Source of the DNA: Pseudomonas sp. ABC1
GTDB lineage: Bacteria > Pseudomonadota > Gammaproteobacteria > Pseudomonadales > Pseudomonadaceae
Length of the DNA stretch: 64,000 nt
Assembly: GCF_013395055.1 (NCBI RefSeq)
Contig: NZ_CP058349.1
Location: 124,001 to 188,000, forward strand
Direction of reading: 5' to 3'
A program made the position numbers and the translations under genes. Below are positions 25,216 through 34,563 of this stretch, piece by piece. The notes beneath the pieces were generated by a model. The model had not been told where the DNA came from and did not search any database. It saw nothing but the letters and a program-made list of their open reading frames with translations. How positions within the stretch are numbered: position 1 is the stretch's first letter; each line of letters starts with the position of its first letter.

Positions 25216-28200
25216 ATGAACCCATCGGCTCCCTTTATCGCTCGTCCTGTCGCGACCATGATGCTGGGCCTGGCGATCATGCTGCTGGGCGCCGTCTGCT
25301 ATCGGCTGCTGCCGGTTTCGCCGTTGCCGCAGGTGGACTTTCCGGTGATCGAAGTCTCGGCGAGCCTGCCCGGAGCCAGCCCCGAGGTGATGGCGGCGAC
25401 GGTGGCGACGCCACTGGAGCGCTCCCTCGGCAGTATCGCCGGGATACGCCAGATGAACAGCAGCAGCAACCAGGGCTCGGCCAGCGTGATGATCGAGTTC
25501 GAGTTCGGCCGCGATATCAATGCCGCTGCGCGCGAGGTGCAGGCGGCGATCAATGCCTCGCGCAACCTGTTGCCCAGCGGCATGCGCAGCATGCCGAGCT
25601 ACAGCAAGGCCAGTACCGCCGGTGAGCCGGTGACGGCCATTGCGCTCAGCTCCGATATCCTCAGCAAGGGCGAGTTGTACGACCTGGCGGACACCATCGT
25701 CGGCCAGAGCCTGGCGCAGGTTCAGGGCGTCGGGGCGATCAGTATCGGTGGCAGTTCGCTGCCGGCGGTGCGCATCGAATTGCAGGCGAACCTGCTGGAG
25801 CACCACGGCCTTTCGATGGACGAGGTGCGCCAGAGCATCGCCAACAACAACCAGCGGCGGCCGAAAGGCTTCGTCGAGGATGGGCATCGCCAATGGCAGG
25901 TGCAGGCCAACGATCAGCTGCACAAGGCCGTCGATTACGAACCCATCGTGATCCGTTACGAGAATGGTGCCGCCATACGCCTGGGGGATGTGGCCAGGGT
26001 CACCGATGCGGTCGAGAACCGCTACAACAGTGGTTTCTACAATGATCGCTCGGCGGTCCTGCTGGTGGTCTACCGGCAGTCCGGGGCCAATATCCTGGAA
26101 ACCCTGGATGCGATCAAAGCGCGCTTGCCTGGCTTGCGCGAACTGCTGCCCGCCAGTGTCGACCTGCAGATCGCGGCAGACCGGACGCGGGTGATCAACG
26201 CCACCTTCAACGAAGCCAAGCTGACCCTGGCCATCGCGGTGGGGTTGGTCATCCTGCTGGTATTCCTGTTCCTCGGCAGCGTGCGCCGGGCACTGATCCC
26301 GGCGTTGGCCGTGCCCATTTCGCTGATCGGCACCTTCGCCGTGATGTACCTGTGGGGCTTTTCGCTCAATATCTTTTCCCTGATGGCGCTGATCCTGGCC
26401 ACCGGATTGGTGGTGGACGATGCCATCGTGGTGCTGGAGAACATCGCACGCCACGTCGATAACGGCGAGCCGCCGTTGCGTGCCGCTTACCTGGGCAGCA
26501 AGGAGGTGGGCTTCACCTTGCTGTCGATGAACGTCTCGCTGGTGGTGGTGTTCCTGTCGATCCTGTTCATGGGCGGGGTGTTCGGCCAGTTGTTCCGGGA
26601 GTTCTCCATCACCCTGGCGACCGCCGTGCTGGTCTCCCTGCTGGTTTCCCTGACCCTGACGCCGATGCTCTGCGCCCGCTGGCTGCGCGCCCATGGCGCA
26701 GGGCATGAGGAATCGCGTCTGCAGCGCTGGAGCCATGCCCTGCACCAGCGGTTGGTCAGCGGCTATGACCGCAGCCTCGGTTTTATCCTCCAGCACCCTC
26801 GGGTCACCTTGCTGGCGTTGCTGGCGACCATTGGCCTGAACGTGTTCCTGTTCATCGAAGTGCCCAAGACACTGATGCCGCAGCAGGACAATGGCCAATT
26901 GAACGGATTCATCCGCGGCGACGACGGGCTGTCGTTCCAGGTCATGCAGCCGAAGATGGAAATCTATCGCCAGGCGCTGCTGAAAGACCCCGCGGTGGAG
27001 GGTGTGGCGGGTTTCATTGGCGGCGACGGCGGGATCAACAACGCGTTTCTGCTGATACGCCTGAAGCCGATCAAGGAACGCAAGATTTCCTCGCAGCAAG
27101 TCATCGACCGCCTGCGTGACAGCGTTCCCAAGGTGCCGGGTGCCCGGATGTTCCTGATGCAGAACCAGGACCTTAGCTTCAGCGGGCCAGGCCGGGATCG
27201 CAGCTCGCAGTATGAATACCAATTGCTGGCGGATGACCTGGGCAAGCTCCGCACCTGGCAGCCCAAGGTGCTGGCCGAATTGAAGAAACTGCCGGAACTG
27301 GTGGATATCGATGGCAACGAAGGCGATGGCACCGCACAAGTCAGCCTGAAGATCGACCGGGACGCCGCGCGGCGCCTGGGCGTCGAGATGAGCGATATCA
27401 CCTCCCTGTTGAACAACGCGTTCAGCCAGCGGCAGATTTCCACCATCTACTCGGAGCTGAACCAGTACCAGGTGGTGATGGAGGTCGACCCGCGCTATGC
27501 CTATGACCCGGTGGTGTTGCAACGCATCCAGGTGGTCACCGAGGACGGACGCAAAATTCCTCTCTCGGCCTTCGCCAGCTACGAGATGAGCGTCGCCAAT
27601 GACCGGGTCAGGCACCAGAATCAGTTCGCGGTGGAGAATATCTACTTCCAGCTGGCACCGGGCATCAGTCTGGACCAGGCCAATATCGCGATCGCCCGGG
27701 CGGTGGCCGGCATTGGTCTGCCCAGCGACGTCCAGGGACGCCTGGGCGGCAGTGGCGGCGCCTTCCAGTCGACCCTGGACAACCAGCCGCTGATGATCCT
27801 CGGCGCGATCCTGGCGGTCTACATCGTGCTGGGCATCCTCTACGAAAGCTACATCCACCCGCTGACCATCCTGTCGACCCTGCCGTCCGCCGGGGTGGGC
27901 GCCTTGCTCACGGTCATTCTGGTCGGTGACCAGTTCAGCCTGATTTCCCTGCTTGGGTTGTTCCTGCTGATCGGGATCGTGATGAAGAACGCCATCCTGA
28001 TGATCGACCTTGCGTTGCAGTTCGAGCGCGAGGAGGGCATGTCGCCCAGGGAATCGATCCGGCGCTCCTGCCTGTTGCGCCTGCGGCCGATCCTGATGAC
28101 CACGATGGCAGCGATCCTCGGTGCGCTGCCGCTGTTGATCGGCGGTACCGAAGGCGCCGAGATGCGCAAGCCGCTCGGGCTGGCGATCATCGGCGGGCTG

Positions 28201-28326
28201 TTGTTCAGCCAGATGCTGACGCTCTATACGACGCCGGTGGTCTACCTGTACCTCGACCACCTGCGCCACCGTTTCAACCGTTGGCGTGGTGTACGCACCG
28301 ATGCCGCTCTGGAAAATCCACTATGA
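25216..28326 (+). CDS. muxC: MuxC/MdtC-like RND multidrug efflux pump subunit
   Basis: A 1036-residue RND transporter, paralogous to the preceding gene. It has the N-terminal FIARPVATMMLGLAIMLLGA helix, the paired aspartates in GLVVDDAIVVLENIARH (helix 4) and the C-terminal RPILMTTMAAILGALPLL region. It pairs with MuxB in the inner membrane. GGAG lies 8 bases before ATG 25216, which I prefer over an open upstream extension. Its stop overlaps the opmB start by 4 bases. Two adjacent, diverged RND genes are diagnostic of the Mdt/Mux class. Confidence 0.9.
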   Translation: MNPSAPFIARPVATMMLGLAIMLLGAVCYRLLPVSPLPQVDFPVIEVSASLPGASPEVMAATVATPLERSLGSIAGIRQMNSSSNQGSASVMIEFEFGRDINAAAREVQAAINASRNLLPSGMRSMPSYSKASTAGEPVTAIALSSDILSKGELYDLADTIVGQSLAQVQGVGAISIGGSSLPAVRIELQANLLEHHGLSMDEVRQSIANNNQRRPKGFVEDGHRQWQVQANDQLHKAVDYEPIVIRYENGAAIRLGDVARVTDAVENRYNSGFYNDRSAVLLVVYRQSGANILETLDAIKARLPGLRELLPASVDLQIAADRTRVINATFNEAKLTLAIAVGLVILLVFLFLGSVRRALIPALAVPISLIGTFAVMYLWGFSLNIFSLMALILATGLVVDDAIVVLENIARHVDNGEPPLRAAYLGSKEVGFTLLSMNVSLVVVFLSILFMGGVFGQLFREFSITLATAVLVSLLVSLTLTPMLCARWLRAHGAGHEESRLQRWSHALHQRLVSGYDRSLGFILQHPRVTLLALLATIGLNVFLFIEVPKTLMPQQDNGQLNGFIRGDDGLSFQVMQPKMEIYRQALLKDPAVEGVAGFIGGDGGINNAFLLIRLKPIKERKISSQQVIDRLRDSVPKVPGARMFLMQNQDLSFSGPGRDRSSQYEYQLLADDLGKLRTWQPKVLAELKKLPELVDIDGNEGDGTAQVSLKIDRDAARRLGVEMSDITSLLNNAFSQRQISTIYSELNQYQVVMEVDPRYAYDPVVLQRIQVVTEDGRKIPLSAFASYEMSVANDRVRHQNQFAVENIYFQLAPGISLDQANIAIARAVAGIGLPSDVQGRLGGSGGAFQSTLDNQPLMILGAILAVYIVLGILYESYIHPLTILSTLPSAGVGALLTVILVGDQFSLISLLGLFLLIGIVMKNAILMIDLALQFEREEGMSPRESIRRSCLLRLRPILMTTMAAILGALPLLIGGTEGAEMRKPLGLAIIGGLLFSQMLTLYTTPVVYLYLDHLRHRFNRWRGVRTDAALENPL

Positions 28327-29795
28327 GTTCATTTACTGCGTCTGCACGCTTGTGCTCGCTTGGCCTGGCGGTTTCCCTGACGATCCTGGGCGGCTGTGCC
28401 CTGGGGCCCGACTACCAGCGTCCGGAAGTGCCGGCGGCCGGCGAATTTCGCCAGGTCGAAGGCTGGAAGCAGGCCGAGCCTGCGGAGATTGCCCAGGGCG
28501 ACTGGTGGAGCCTGTACGATGACCCGCTGCTGAGTGATCTGCACACGCGCCTGCAGCAGTCCAACCAGACCCTGGCGCAGGCGGTGGCCCAGTACCGCGA
28601 AGCCCAGGCGGTGGTGCGCGGTTCCAGTGCCTCGTTCTTTCCGACGGTTTCGGCGAGTGCCGGCAAGACCCGCTCCGGGCAGGGCGGCGGGACCAGTACG
28701 CGGGTGATCGATGGCACCGCCGTGACCAGTTCCGGTGGCGGCATCTCCAAGAGCTACGACCTGTCCCTCGGGGTGAGCTGGGAGCTCGACCTGTGGGGAC
28801 GGTTGCGCCGGCAACTGGAGTCCGACCGGGCCAGCCTGGACGCCAGTGCCGCCGAGTTGGCCGCTGTGCGCCTGAGCCAGCAGTCCGAGTTGACGCAGAG
28901 CTACCTGCAACTGCGCATCATCGATGCGCAACGGCAACTGCTGCAGAATACCCTCGATGCTTATGCGCGCTCCCTGCGTATCACCGAGAACCAGCGCAAG
29001 GCCGGCATTGTCACGCGGGCCGATGTGGCCCAGGCACGGACCCAACTGAAAAGCACCGAAGCCCAACTCATCGATCTGGAATACCAGCGGGCCCAGCGGG
29101 AGCATGCCATCGCCGTGCTGATCGGCGTGCCTCCGGCACAGTTCGAACTGGCGGCGCGGGAACAGCTGCCGAGCCTGCCGCAGGTGCCGAGGATGGTACC
29201 GTCGCAGTTGCTGGAGCGCCGCCCGGATGTGGCGGCTGCCGAGCGTCAGGTCATGTCGGCCAATGCGCTGATCGGTGTGGCCAAGACCGCCTGGTTCCCC
29301 AGCCTCAACCTGAGCGCTTCCGGTGGTTATCGCAGCAGTGTGCTGGACCAGTGGATCGAGACACCCAACCGTTTCTGGTCGATAGGGCCGGAGTTCGCCA
29401 TGACCCTGTTCGATGGCGGTCAGATCCGTTCCGGTATCGAAAAAGCCGAAGCCAGCTATGACCGCACCGTGGCCAGCTATCGCCAGACGGTGCTCGACAG
29501 CCTGCGCGAGGTGGAGGACTACCTGGTGCAGTTGCGCGTACTCGAACAGGAGTCCGCTGTGCAGGGTGAGGCGCTTGAGGCGGCCCGCGAGGCATTGCGC
29601 CTGGCCGAGAACCAGTATCGTGCAGGTACGGTGGATTACCTGAATGTGGTCACCGCACAGGCCACCGCGCTGGATAACGAGCGCACGCAATTGACGTTGC
29701 TGGGCAGCCGTCTGCAGGCGAGCGTGCAACTGGTCGCGGCCCTGGGCGGCGGCTGGCACAGCGACAGCCTCGCCGAGGCGCCATCGGTCGAGTGA
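28323..29795 (+). CDS. opmB: OpmB-like outer-membrane efflux lipoprotein
   Basis: A 490-residue TolC/NodT-family outer-membrane factor. The signal peptide ends in the lipobox LGGC (Cys about residue 25), followed by the family's ALGPDYQRPEVPAA start, so it is lipid-anchored. Two outer-membrane efflux repeats follow, with LERRPDVAAAERQVMSANALIGVAKTAWFPSLNLS (about 295-329) as the hallmark of the second. The ATG overlaps the muxC stop, which places it as the last gene of the efflux operon. It provides the exit duct for the MuxABC pump. Confidence 0.9.
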   Translation: MSSFTASARLCSLGLAVSLTILGGCALGPDYQRPEVPAAGEFRQVEGWKQAEPAEIAQGDWWSLYDDPLLSDLHTRLQQSNQTLAQAVAQYREAQAVVRGSSASFFPTVSASAGKTRSGQGGGTSTRVIDGTAVTSSGGGISKSYDLSLGVSWELDLWGRLRRQLESDRASLDASAAELAAVRLSQQSELTQSYLQLRIIDAQRQLLQNTLDAYARSLRITENQRKAGIVTRADVAQARTQLKSTEAQLIDLEYQRAQREHAIAVLIGVPPAQFELAAREQLPSLPQVPRMVPSQLLERRPDVAAAERQVMSANALIGVAKTAWFPSLNLSASGGYRSSVLDQWIETPNRFWSIGPEFAMTLFDGGQIRSGIEKAEASYDRTVASYRQTVLDSLREVEDYLVQLRVLEQESAVQGEALEAAREALRLAENQYRAGTVDYLNVVTAQATALDNERTQLTLLGSRLQASVQLVAALGGGWHSDSLAEAPSVE

Positions 29796-29884
29796 TATCA
29801 GGCATCGGCAACGCAGCCTGGCAGTGGAAACGCTGGCCAGGCACTGCTGTCCGATGAGCTGTACCTATCATCTGGAGAAGCCCC

Positions 29885-30799
29885 ATGGCGCAGGCACCGG
29901 CCTTGCTGATTCTGCACGGCAAACAGGCGCTGAACGAAGACGTGCGGCATGCCGTGGCCCGCTGGCGCGAAACCCACGGCGGGCCGCAGTCGCTGGCGGT
30001 GCGTGTCACCTGGGAAGGCGGTGATGCGCGGCGCCTGGTTCATGAAGCCGTGGCGCAAGGCTATGGCCGGATTATCGCCGGCGGTGGCGACGGTACGGTG
30101 CGCGAGGTCGCCGGTGCCATTCTCGAAGGTGGCCATGCCGTTTCCCTGGCGGTATTGCCCCTGGGCACGGCCAATGATTTTGCCCGTGCCGCCGGTGTCC
30201 CGCTGCAACCCGCCCAGGCCCTGGCCTTGCTTGATCGTGCGGCGGTGCCGGTCGATGTCGGGGAGTTTGGCGAGGGCGACTTCTTCCTCAACATGGCCAC
30301 TGGCGGGTTCGGTTCGAATGTCACGGCCAATACGCCGGAAGACCTGAAGAAGGTGTTGGGGGGCGGTGCCTACCTGCTCAGCGGCTTGTCGCGCTTCAGC
30401 GAATTGAATGCGGCCCATGGCCGCTTTCGTGGACCGGATTTCCACTGGGAAGGCGACTTCCTGGCCATGGGCGTAGGCAACGGTCGCCAGGCCGGTGGAG
30501 GCCAGGCGCTTTGCCCGGAGGCCTTGATCGACGATGGCTTGCTGGATCTCTGCATCGTTCCCGCGCCCGAGGATACGGTGGCAACTCTCGGGGCATTGCT
30601 CAGTGGTAGTTTCCTGGGGGTGGAGAGCATTTCCGTTGGCGCTCGGCTGCCCTGGCTGGAGATCGAACTGGATGACACCCTCGACCTCAATCTGGATGGC
30701 GAGCCACTGACGGCGAAGACACTGCGCTTCGGTGTGCGGCCAGGTGCCTTGCGCATGCATCTGCCCCCGTCGTGTCCGCTGCGCATGCCGGTGGCCTGA
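29885..30799 (+). CDS. yegS: YegS-like lipid kinase
   Basis: A 304-residue protein of the diacylglycerol kinase catalytic family, YegS branch. The nucleotide-binding GGGDGTVREVAGAI (about 61-74) and the LPLGTANDFARAAG motif (about 88-101) are clear; a C-terminal beta-rich domain includes LNLDGEPL. YegS phosphorylates phosphatidylglycerol in vitro, and related enzymes act on diacylglycerol, so the in vivo lipid is uncertain. CTGGAG lies about 8 bases before the ATG. It stands alone between the mux operon and cheV, and a hairpin with a short T run follows it. Confidence 0.88.
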   Translation: MAQAPALLILHGKQALNEDVRHAVARWRETHGGPQSLAVRVTWEGGDARRLVHEAVAQGYGRIIAGGGDGTVREVAGAILEGGHAVSLAVLPLGTANDFARAAGVPLQPAQALALLDRAAVPVDVGEFGEGDFFLNMATGGFGSNVTANTPEDLKKVLGGGAYLLSGLSRFSELNAAHGRFRGPDFHWEGDFLAMGVGNGRQAGGGQALCPEALIDDGLLDLCIVPAPEDTVATLGALLSGSFLGVESISVGARLPWLEIELDDTLDLNLDGEPLTAKTLRFGVRPGALRMHLPPSCPLRMPVA

Positions 30800-30828
30800 C
30801 AAACCCGCATTGATGGCGATATGATGCC

Positions 30829-30857
30829 TTGCCGGCGGGATTGCCCGGCAATCATTT
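30829..30857 (+). terminator. Possible intrinsic terminator after yegS
   Basis: TTGCCGG (30829-30835) pairs with CCGGCAA (30845-30851) across a 9-base loop, followed by TCATTTT. The 7-bp stem and short T-rich tail are moderate evidence. It lies between yegS and cheV, so cheV probably has its own promoter. Confidence 0.5.
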
Positions 30858-30914
30858 TCAAGGCCGGGCGTTCACTGCCGATACCCTGGGTCTTGAAGCA
30901 TTCAGGAGCACGTC

Positions 30915-31853
30915 ATGGCCGGCATCCTCGACTCAGTCGATCAACGCACCCAGTTGGTGGGGCAGAATCGCCTGGAAATCCTCATGTTCCGCCTTGCCGG
31001 GCGGCAGAAATTCGCGATCAACGTGTTCAAGGTGCAGGAGGTCGTGCAACTGCCACGCATGACACTGATGCCGCACCGCCACAACTCGGTGTGTGGTGTG
31101 ATCAACTTGCGTGGCCAGACCCTGCCTGTCATCGATCTGTCCCGAGCCATCGGTCTGCGCCCGCTGGTGCCGGATGCGAACAGCACCATCATCGTCACCG
31201 AGTACAACCGGTCCGTGCAGGCCTTCCTGGTCGGTGGGGTGGACCGCATCCTCAACCTCAACTGGGAGTCGGTACTGCCACCGCCCAGCACGGCGGGACG
31301 CCAGCACTACCTGACGGCGATCACCAAAGTGGATGATGAGCTGGTTGAAGTCATCGACGTGGAGAAAGTGCTGGCCGAGATCGTGCCGTACGACACGCGC
31401 ATTTCCAGTGAGCGCCTGAGCGATCCGATCCTGGAGCGCGCACGTGGCCGCGAAGTGCTGTGTGTCGACGACTCCATCGTGGCCCTGGCGCAACTGCGCG
31501 ATACGCTGTCGCAATTGGGCATCACCATCCACACCGCCAGTGATGGGCTCAAGGGCCTGCGCCAGTTGCAGCGATGGGCCGATGAAGGGCTGGTGCTGAG
31601 CGACAAGCTGCTGATGGTCTTCACCGACGCCGAAATGCCGGAAATGGACGGCTACCGGCTGACCACCGAGATTCGCCACGATCCACGCATGAGCGATCTC
31701 TATGTGGTGCTGCACACATCGCTGTCCGGCAACTTCAACAAGGCCATGGTGCAGAAGGTCGGTTGCGACAACTTCCTGTCCAAGTTCCAGCCGGAGAAGC
31801 TGGTGGATGTGATCAGGGAACGCCTGCTGCTGGAGGTTCCGCAGGAGGCGTAG
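30915..31853 (+). CDS. cheV: Chemotaxis adaptor-response regulator CheV
   Basis: A 312-residue fusion of an N-terminal CheW-like domain (about residues 15-155, including VCGVINLRGQTLPVIDL) and a C-terminal receiver domain (about 175-300). The receiver shows the acidic pair and phosphorylation site in VLCVDDSIV and VFTDAEMPEMDGY, and the conserved lysine in FLSKFQPEKL. CheV couples chemoreceptors to CheA and is modulated by phosphorylation. CAGGAG lies 6 bases before the ATG. It is monocistronic here, followed by a strong terminator. Confidence 0.93.
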   Translation: MAGILDSVDQRTQLVGQNRLEILMFRLAGRQKFAINVFKVQEVVQLPRMTLMPHRHNSVCGVINLRGQTLPVIDLSRAIGLRPLVPDANSTIIVTEYNRSVQAFLVGGVDRILNLNWESVLPPPSTAGRQHYLTAITKVDDELVEVIDVEKVLAEIVPYDTRISSERLSDPILERARGREVLCVDDSIVALAQLRDTLSQLGITIHTASDGLKGLRQLQRWADEGLVLSDKLLMVFTDAEMPEMDGYRLTTEIRHDPRMSDLYVVLHTSLSGNFNKAMVQKVGCDNFLSKFQPEKLVDVIRERLLLEVPQEA

Positions 31854-31882
31854 TTGGGGTGGTAGGCACGATGAATCCCGAG

Positions 31883-31910
31883 GGGGCCGGCTTTGCCGGC
31901 CCCTTCTGTT
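31883..31910 (+). terminator. Intrinsic terminator after cheV
   Basis: GGGGCCGGC (31883-31891), loop TTT, GCCGGCCCC (31895-31903), then TTCTGTTT. The 9-bp GC stem and T-rich tail are strong for rightward transcription from cheV. The leftward TonB receptor gene ends one base away, so the same hairpin probably also ends that transcript, although no T run follows on the minus strand. Confidence 0.85.
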
Positions 31911-34307
31911 TCAGTAGGTGTATTTCAGGGATGTCAGGAAGTGGCGAGGTGCGCCATGGACGCCGTATTCGCTGGCGCTGGAGTAGTACGCCTTGTCGAA
32001 CAGGTTGTTCAGGTTGAGCGAGGCGGAAAGGTTTTCGCTGATGTCGTAGCGGGCCATCAGGTTGACGAGGGAGTAGCTGCCTTGCATGTAGGTGTCCGGG
32101 TAATAGGCTGCCTTGCTCTGCCAGTTGATGCCGCCGCCGACCGTCAGCTTGTCCAGCGCGCCGGGCAGGCGGTAGCTGGTGAAGGTTTTCAGGCTGTGCC
32201 GGGGAATCTGCGTGACGATCCTCTCGTCGTTCTTATCGGTGCTGACACTGTGGGTGTAGCCTGCGCTCAACTGCCAGCCAGGCGTCAGTTCACCGTTGAT
32301 TTCGAGTTCGAAGCCCTGGGTGGTGGTGCCTTGCTCGGTTCGGTAGGCGGAGAACGATGGGTCATAGATAGCGAGGTTGTCCTGTTCGGTCCTGAACAGC
32401 GACAGGCTTGAGGTAAGGCGGCCTTCGTCGAAACTGGCCTTTATGCCGGCTTCGTAGCTGGTGCCTTCTTCCGGGGCCAGCCGGTTGCCACTGGCATCAC
32501 GAACCCAGTCGCCCTGGGGGTTGAATATCTTCGTATAGCTGTTGTAGAGCGACCAGGTGTCATCCAGTGCCTGAACCAGGCCGACATAGGGAATGTAGAC
32601 GCCGCTTTCCCGGCGACTGTTCTTGCTCTTGGCGCCGTTGTTCGCGGTGTAGTCGTAGTTGTCCCGCCAGTCGAGCACGCGGTTGCCCAGGATCAACTGG
32701 GTGGTATCGGTCAGATGCAGGCGTGTGGTGAGGTAGGCGGCATATTGATAGACCCGGCTATCGCTTTCCCCATAGGTGGAGAATTGCGGTTTTGGTGCAT
32801 TGCCGCTCCAATCGTGGATGTTCGCGATGGGGCTAGATACCGAGAACCAGCCATGGTCGGTGCTGTTCAGGGTGTCGAGCTGGGAAAGCGTAACGCCGCC
32901 GATCAGCTCATGTTCCCGCCCGAGTAGCTTGAACGGGCCTGTCAGATAGACGTCCAGCGCGTCTTGCCGGGTAGGGTCTGCCTGGAATCGCGTTGACTGA
33001 AGACTGGTTCCCGCGCCACTGGCCTGGTCGGGCGAGCCACTGAGGTAGGTCACCACGGCGTCATAGACATAGCGGGTGTGGCTGTATTCCGCCTTGGCGC
33101 TCCAGCCACTGTCGAACTGGTGCTCCAGTGAGATGAAGAGGTTGTTCGTGGCGTTGTCGTAGTAGGACCAGTTCGGGGCGCTGTTGGCCGAGCGTTTGAA
33201 GTCGGTACGCTGGCCATTGCTGTAGAAGAGTGGAAAGCCGCTGCGTAGCGGAGCATCGGCATTGCTTGTCTGGTGGCTGAAGCCCAGGGTCAGTAGCGTG
33301 CGATCGCTCAGGTCCAGTTCCGTGATGCCGTAGAGGGTGATGTCTTCCTGCTCGTAGTGGTCGACCCAGGCCCGCTGGCTCTTATAGTCGGCGACCAGGC
33401 GGCCACGGAGGTTACCGCTCTGATTCAGCGGGCCGGACAGGTCCAGGCCACCGCCATAACGGTCCCATGAGCCTGCCTGGGCGTTCAGGATCACCTGCGG
33501 TTCATAGGTCGGGCGCTTGCGGATCATATTGATGGTCGCCGACGCGGTTCCCATGCCACTGACCAGGCCGGTGCTGCCCCTGACGATTTCCACCCGGTCG
33601 TAGATGGCCGTGTTGTGCCGGTAATTGGCCAGGGAGGATGAGGTCGGCACGCCATCGATCGAGAAGTTGGCGATGGAGAACCCGCGCGACCAGAATGAGT
33701 TGGCATCCGCGCCGAGCGATTCCCTGATCACCGTAATCCCCGCAGTGGCTTCCAGTACGTCCGTCAGGCTGTCCAGGCGCTGGTCGTCCAGTCTTTGCCG
33801 TGTGAGGACGGTGATCGATTGCGGTGTTTCCTGTAGCGACAGGTTGAGCCGCGTCGAACTGCTCGACGAATGCGTGGTGTAGGAGCCGGTGCCTTCCGTG
33901 ATCGAACCAGGGGCCTTGCCGGAGATACTCACGGCACTCAGTTCCAGCGCATCCAGTGCCAGTGGCGACCGCGCTTCCAGCAGCCAGTTGCCGCCGCTGC
34001 CTTGCCTGGCCAGCAGGCCACTGCCCGCCAGCAAGTGTGCGAGGGCACTGCCGACGTCGCACTCTCCATCCAGTGCTTGCGCCCTCTTTCCCCTTACCAG
34101 TGATGGATCGTAGGGCAGGGTAATGCCGGCCTGCTGGGCTAACGTGTTGAGCGCTTGCTCCAGCGGTGCGGCGGGTAACTGGTAGTGGCGTACCTGGCTG
34201 GTTTCTGCGGCCTGTACCGTCAGGGATGGGCTGCCGACGATTCCACCAAGCAGGACGGCCTGCAAGGCCAGGGCAAGGGGGCTGTAGCAGAGCGTGCTAC
34301 GGATCAT
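31911..34307 (-). CDS. TonB-dependent siderophore receptor with signalling domain
   Basis: A 798-residue outer-membrane receptor. A signal peptide (about 1-34) is followed by a secretin/TonB short N-terminal (STN) signalling domain (about 40-95), a TonB-box region, a plug domain (LSLQETPQSITVLTRQRLDDQ, then RGFSIANFSIDG and IYDRVEIVRGSTGL) and a 22-strand barrel ending in an aromatic residue. The STN domain means it signals through the adjacent FecR-type protein and ECF sigma factor. By plug sequence it resembles FpvA-like and other hydroxamate receptors; the ligand is not settled. No PvdS box is visible in front of it. A 140-bp MITE-like element lies 88 bases upstream of the start codon. GAAGGAG precedes the ATG by 8 bases. 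Confidence 0.9.
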   Translation of the reverse strand: MIRSTLCYSPLALALQAVLLGGIVGSPSLTVQAAETSQVRHYQLPAAPLEQALNTLAQQAGITLPYDPSLVRGKRAQALDGECDVGSALAHLLAGSGLLARQGSGGNWLLEARSPLALDALELSAVSISGKAPGSITEGTGSYTTHSSSSSTRLNLSLQETPQSITVLTRQRLDDQRLDSLTDVLEATAGITVIRESLGADANSFWSRGFSIANFSIDGVPTSSSLANYRHNTAIYDRVEIVRGSTGLVSGMGTASATINMIRKRPTYEPQVILNAQAGSWDRYGGGLDLSGPLNQSGNLRGRLVADYKSQRAWVDHYEQEDITLYGITELDLSDRTLLTLGFSHQTSNADAPLRSGFPLFYSNGQRTDFKRSANSAPNWSYYDNATNNLFISLEHQFDSGWSAKAEYSHTRYVYDAVVTYLSGSPDQASGAGTSLQSTRFQADPTRQDALDVYLTGPFKLLGREHELIGGVTLSQLDTLNSTDHGWFSVSSPIANIHDWSGNAPKPQFSTYGESDSRVYQYAAYLTTRLHLTDTTQLILGNRVLDWRDNYDYTANNGAKSKNSRRESGVYIPYVGLVQALDDTWSLYNSYTKIFNPQGDWVRDASGNRLAPEEGTSYEAGIKASFDEGRLTSSLSLFRTEQDNLAIYDPSFSAYRTEQGTTTQGFELEINGELTPGWQLSAGYTHSVSTDKNDERIVTQIPRHSLKTFTSYRLPGALDKLTVGGGINWQSKAAYYPDTYMQGSYSLVNLMARYDISENLSASLNLNNLFDKAYYSSASEYGVHGAPRHFLTSLKYTY

Positions 34308-34394
34308 GAGGGTGGCTCCTTCGTTATTGGCTGATCGTTATTGCTGTATGTCGAAGAGCCCGGAAAAACCCTCAAGAGATTTTGATAATTCTTA

Positions 34395-34534
34395 GAACCT
34401 GTTCACGATCTCGCGAGCTAGAGCACTGCAAGGCAAAAACAGGCGAGGAAGCGGAGTTTACGAGTTGTAAATGAGCATTCCGAGCCTGTTTTTAACGCAG
34501 CAGGGCCGACGCGTAGCAGATTGTGAGCAGGTTC
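34395..34534. mobile_element. MITE-like 140-bp inverted-repeat element
   Basis: The ends GAACCTGTTCACGATCT (34395-34411) and AGATTGTGAGCAGGTTC (34518-34534) are inverted repeats with 15 of 17 matching positions. An inner inverted pair, AAAAACAGGC and GCCTGTTTTT, lets the whole element fold into one long hairpin. It has no coding capacity. No clear target-site duplication is visible. I believe similar elements are scattered in Pseudomonas genomes, but I cannot search here. It separates the fecR-like gene from its receptor gene. Confidence 0.75.
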
Positions 34535-34563
34535 GAAGCGTTTATTCGTGTGTACTGCCGGCC

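Noticed and set aside
25099..28269. Antisense open frame of about 1050 codons opposite muxC
   Set aside because: It is a shadow of the RND pump gene; no domains are recognisable.
34518..34563. Target-site duplication of the MITE-like element
   Set aside because: Flanking bases (CTTA left, GAAG right) do not match.
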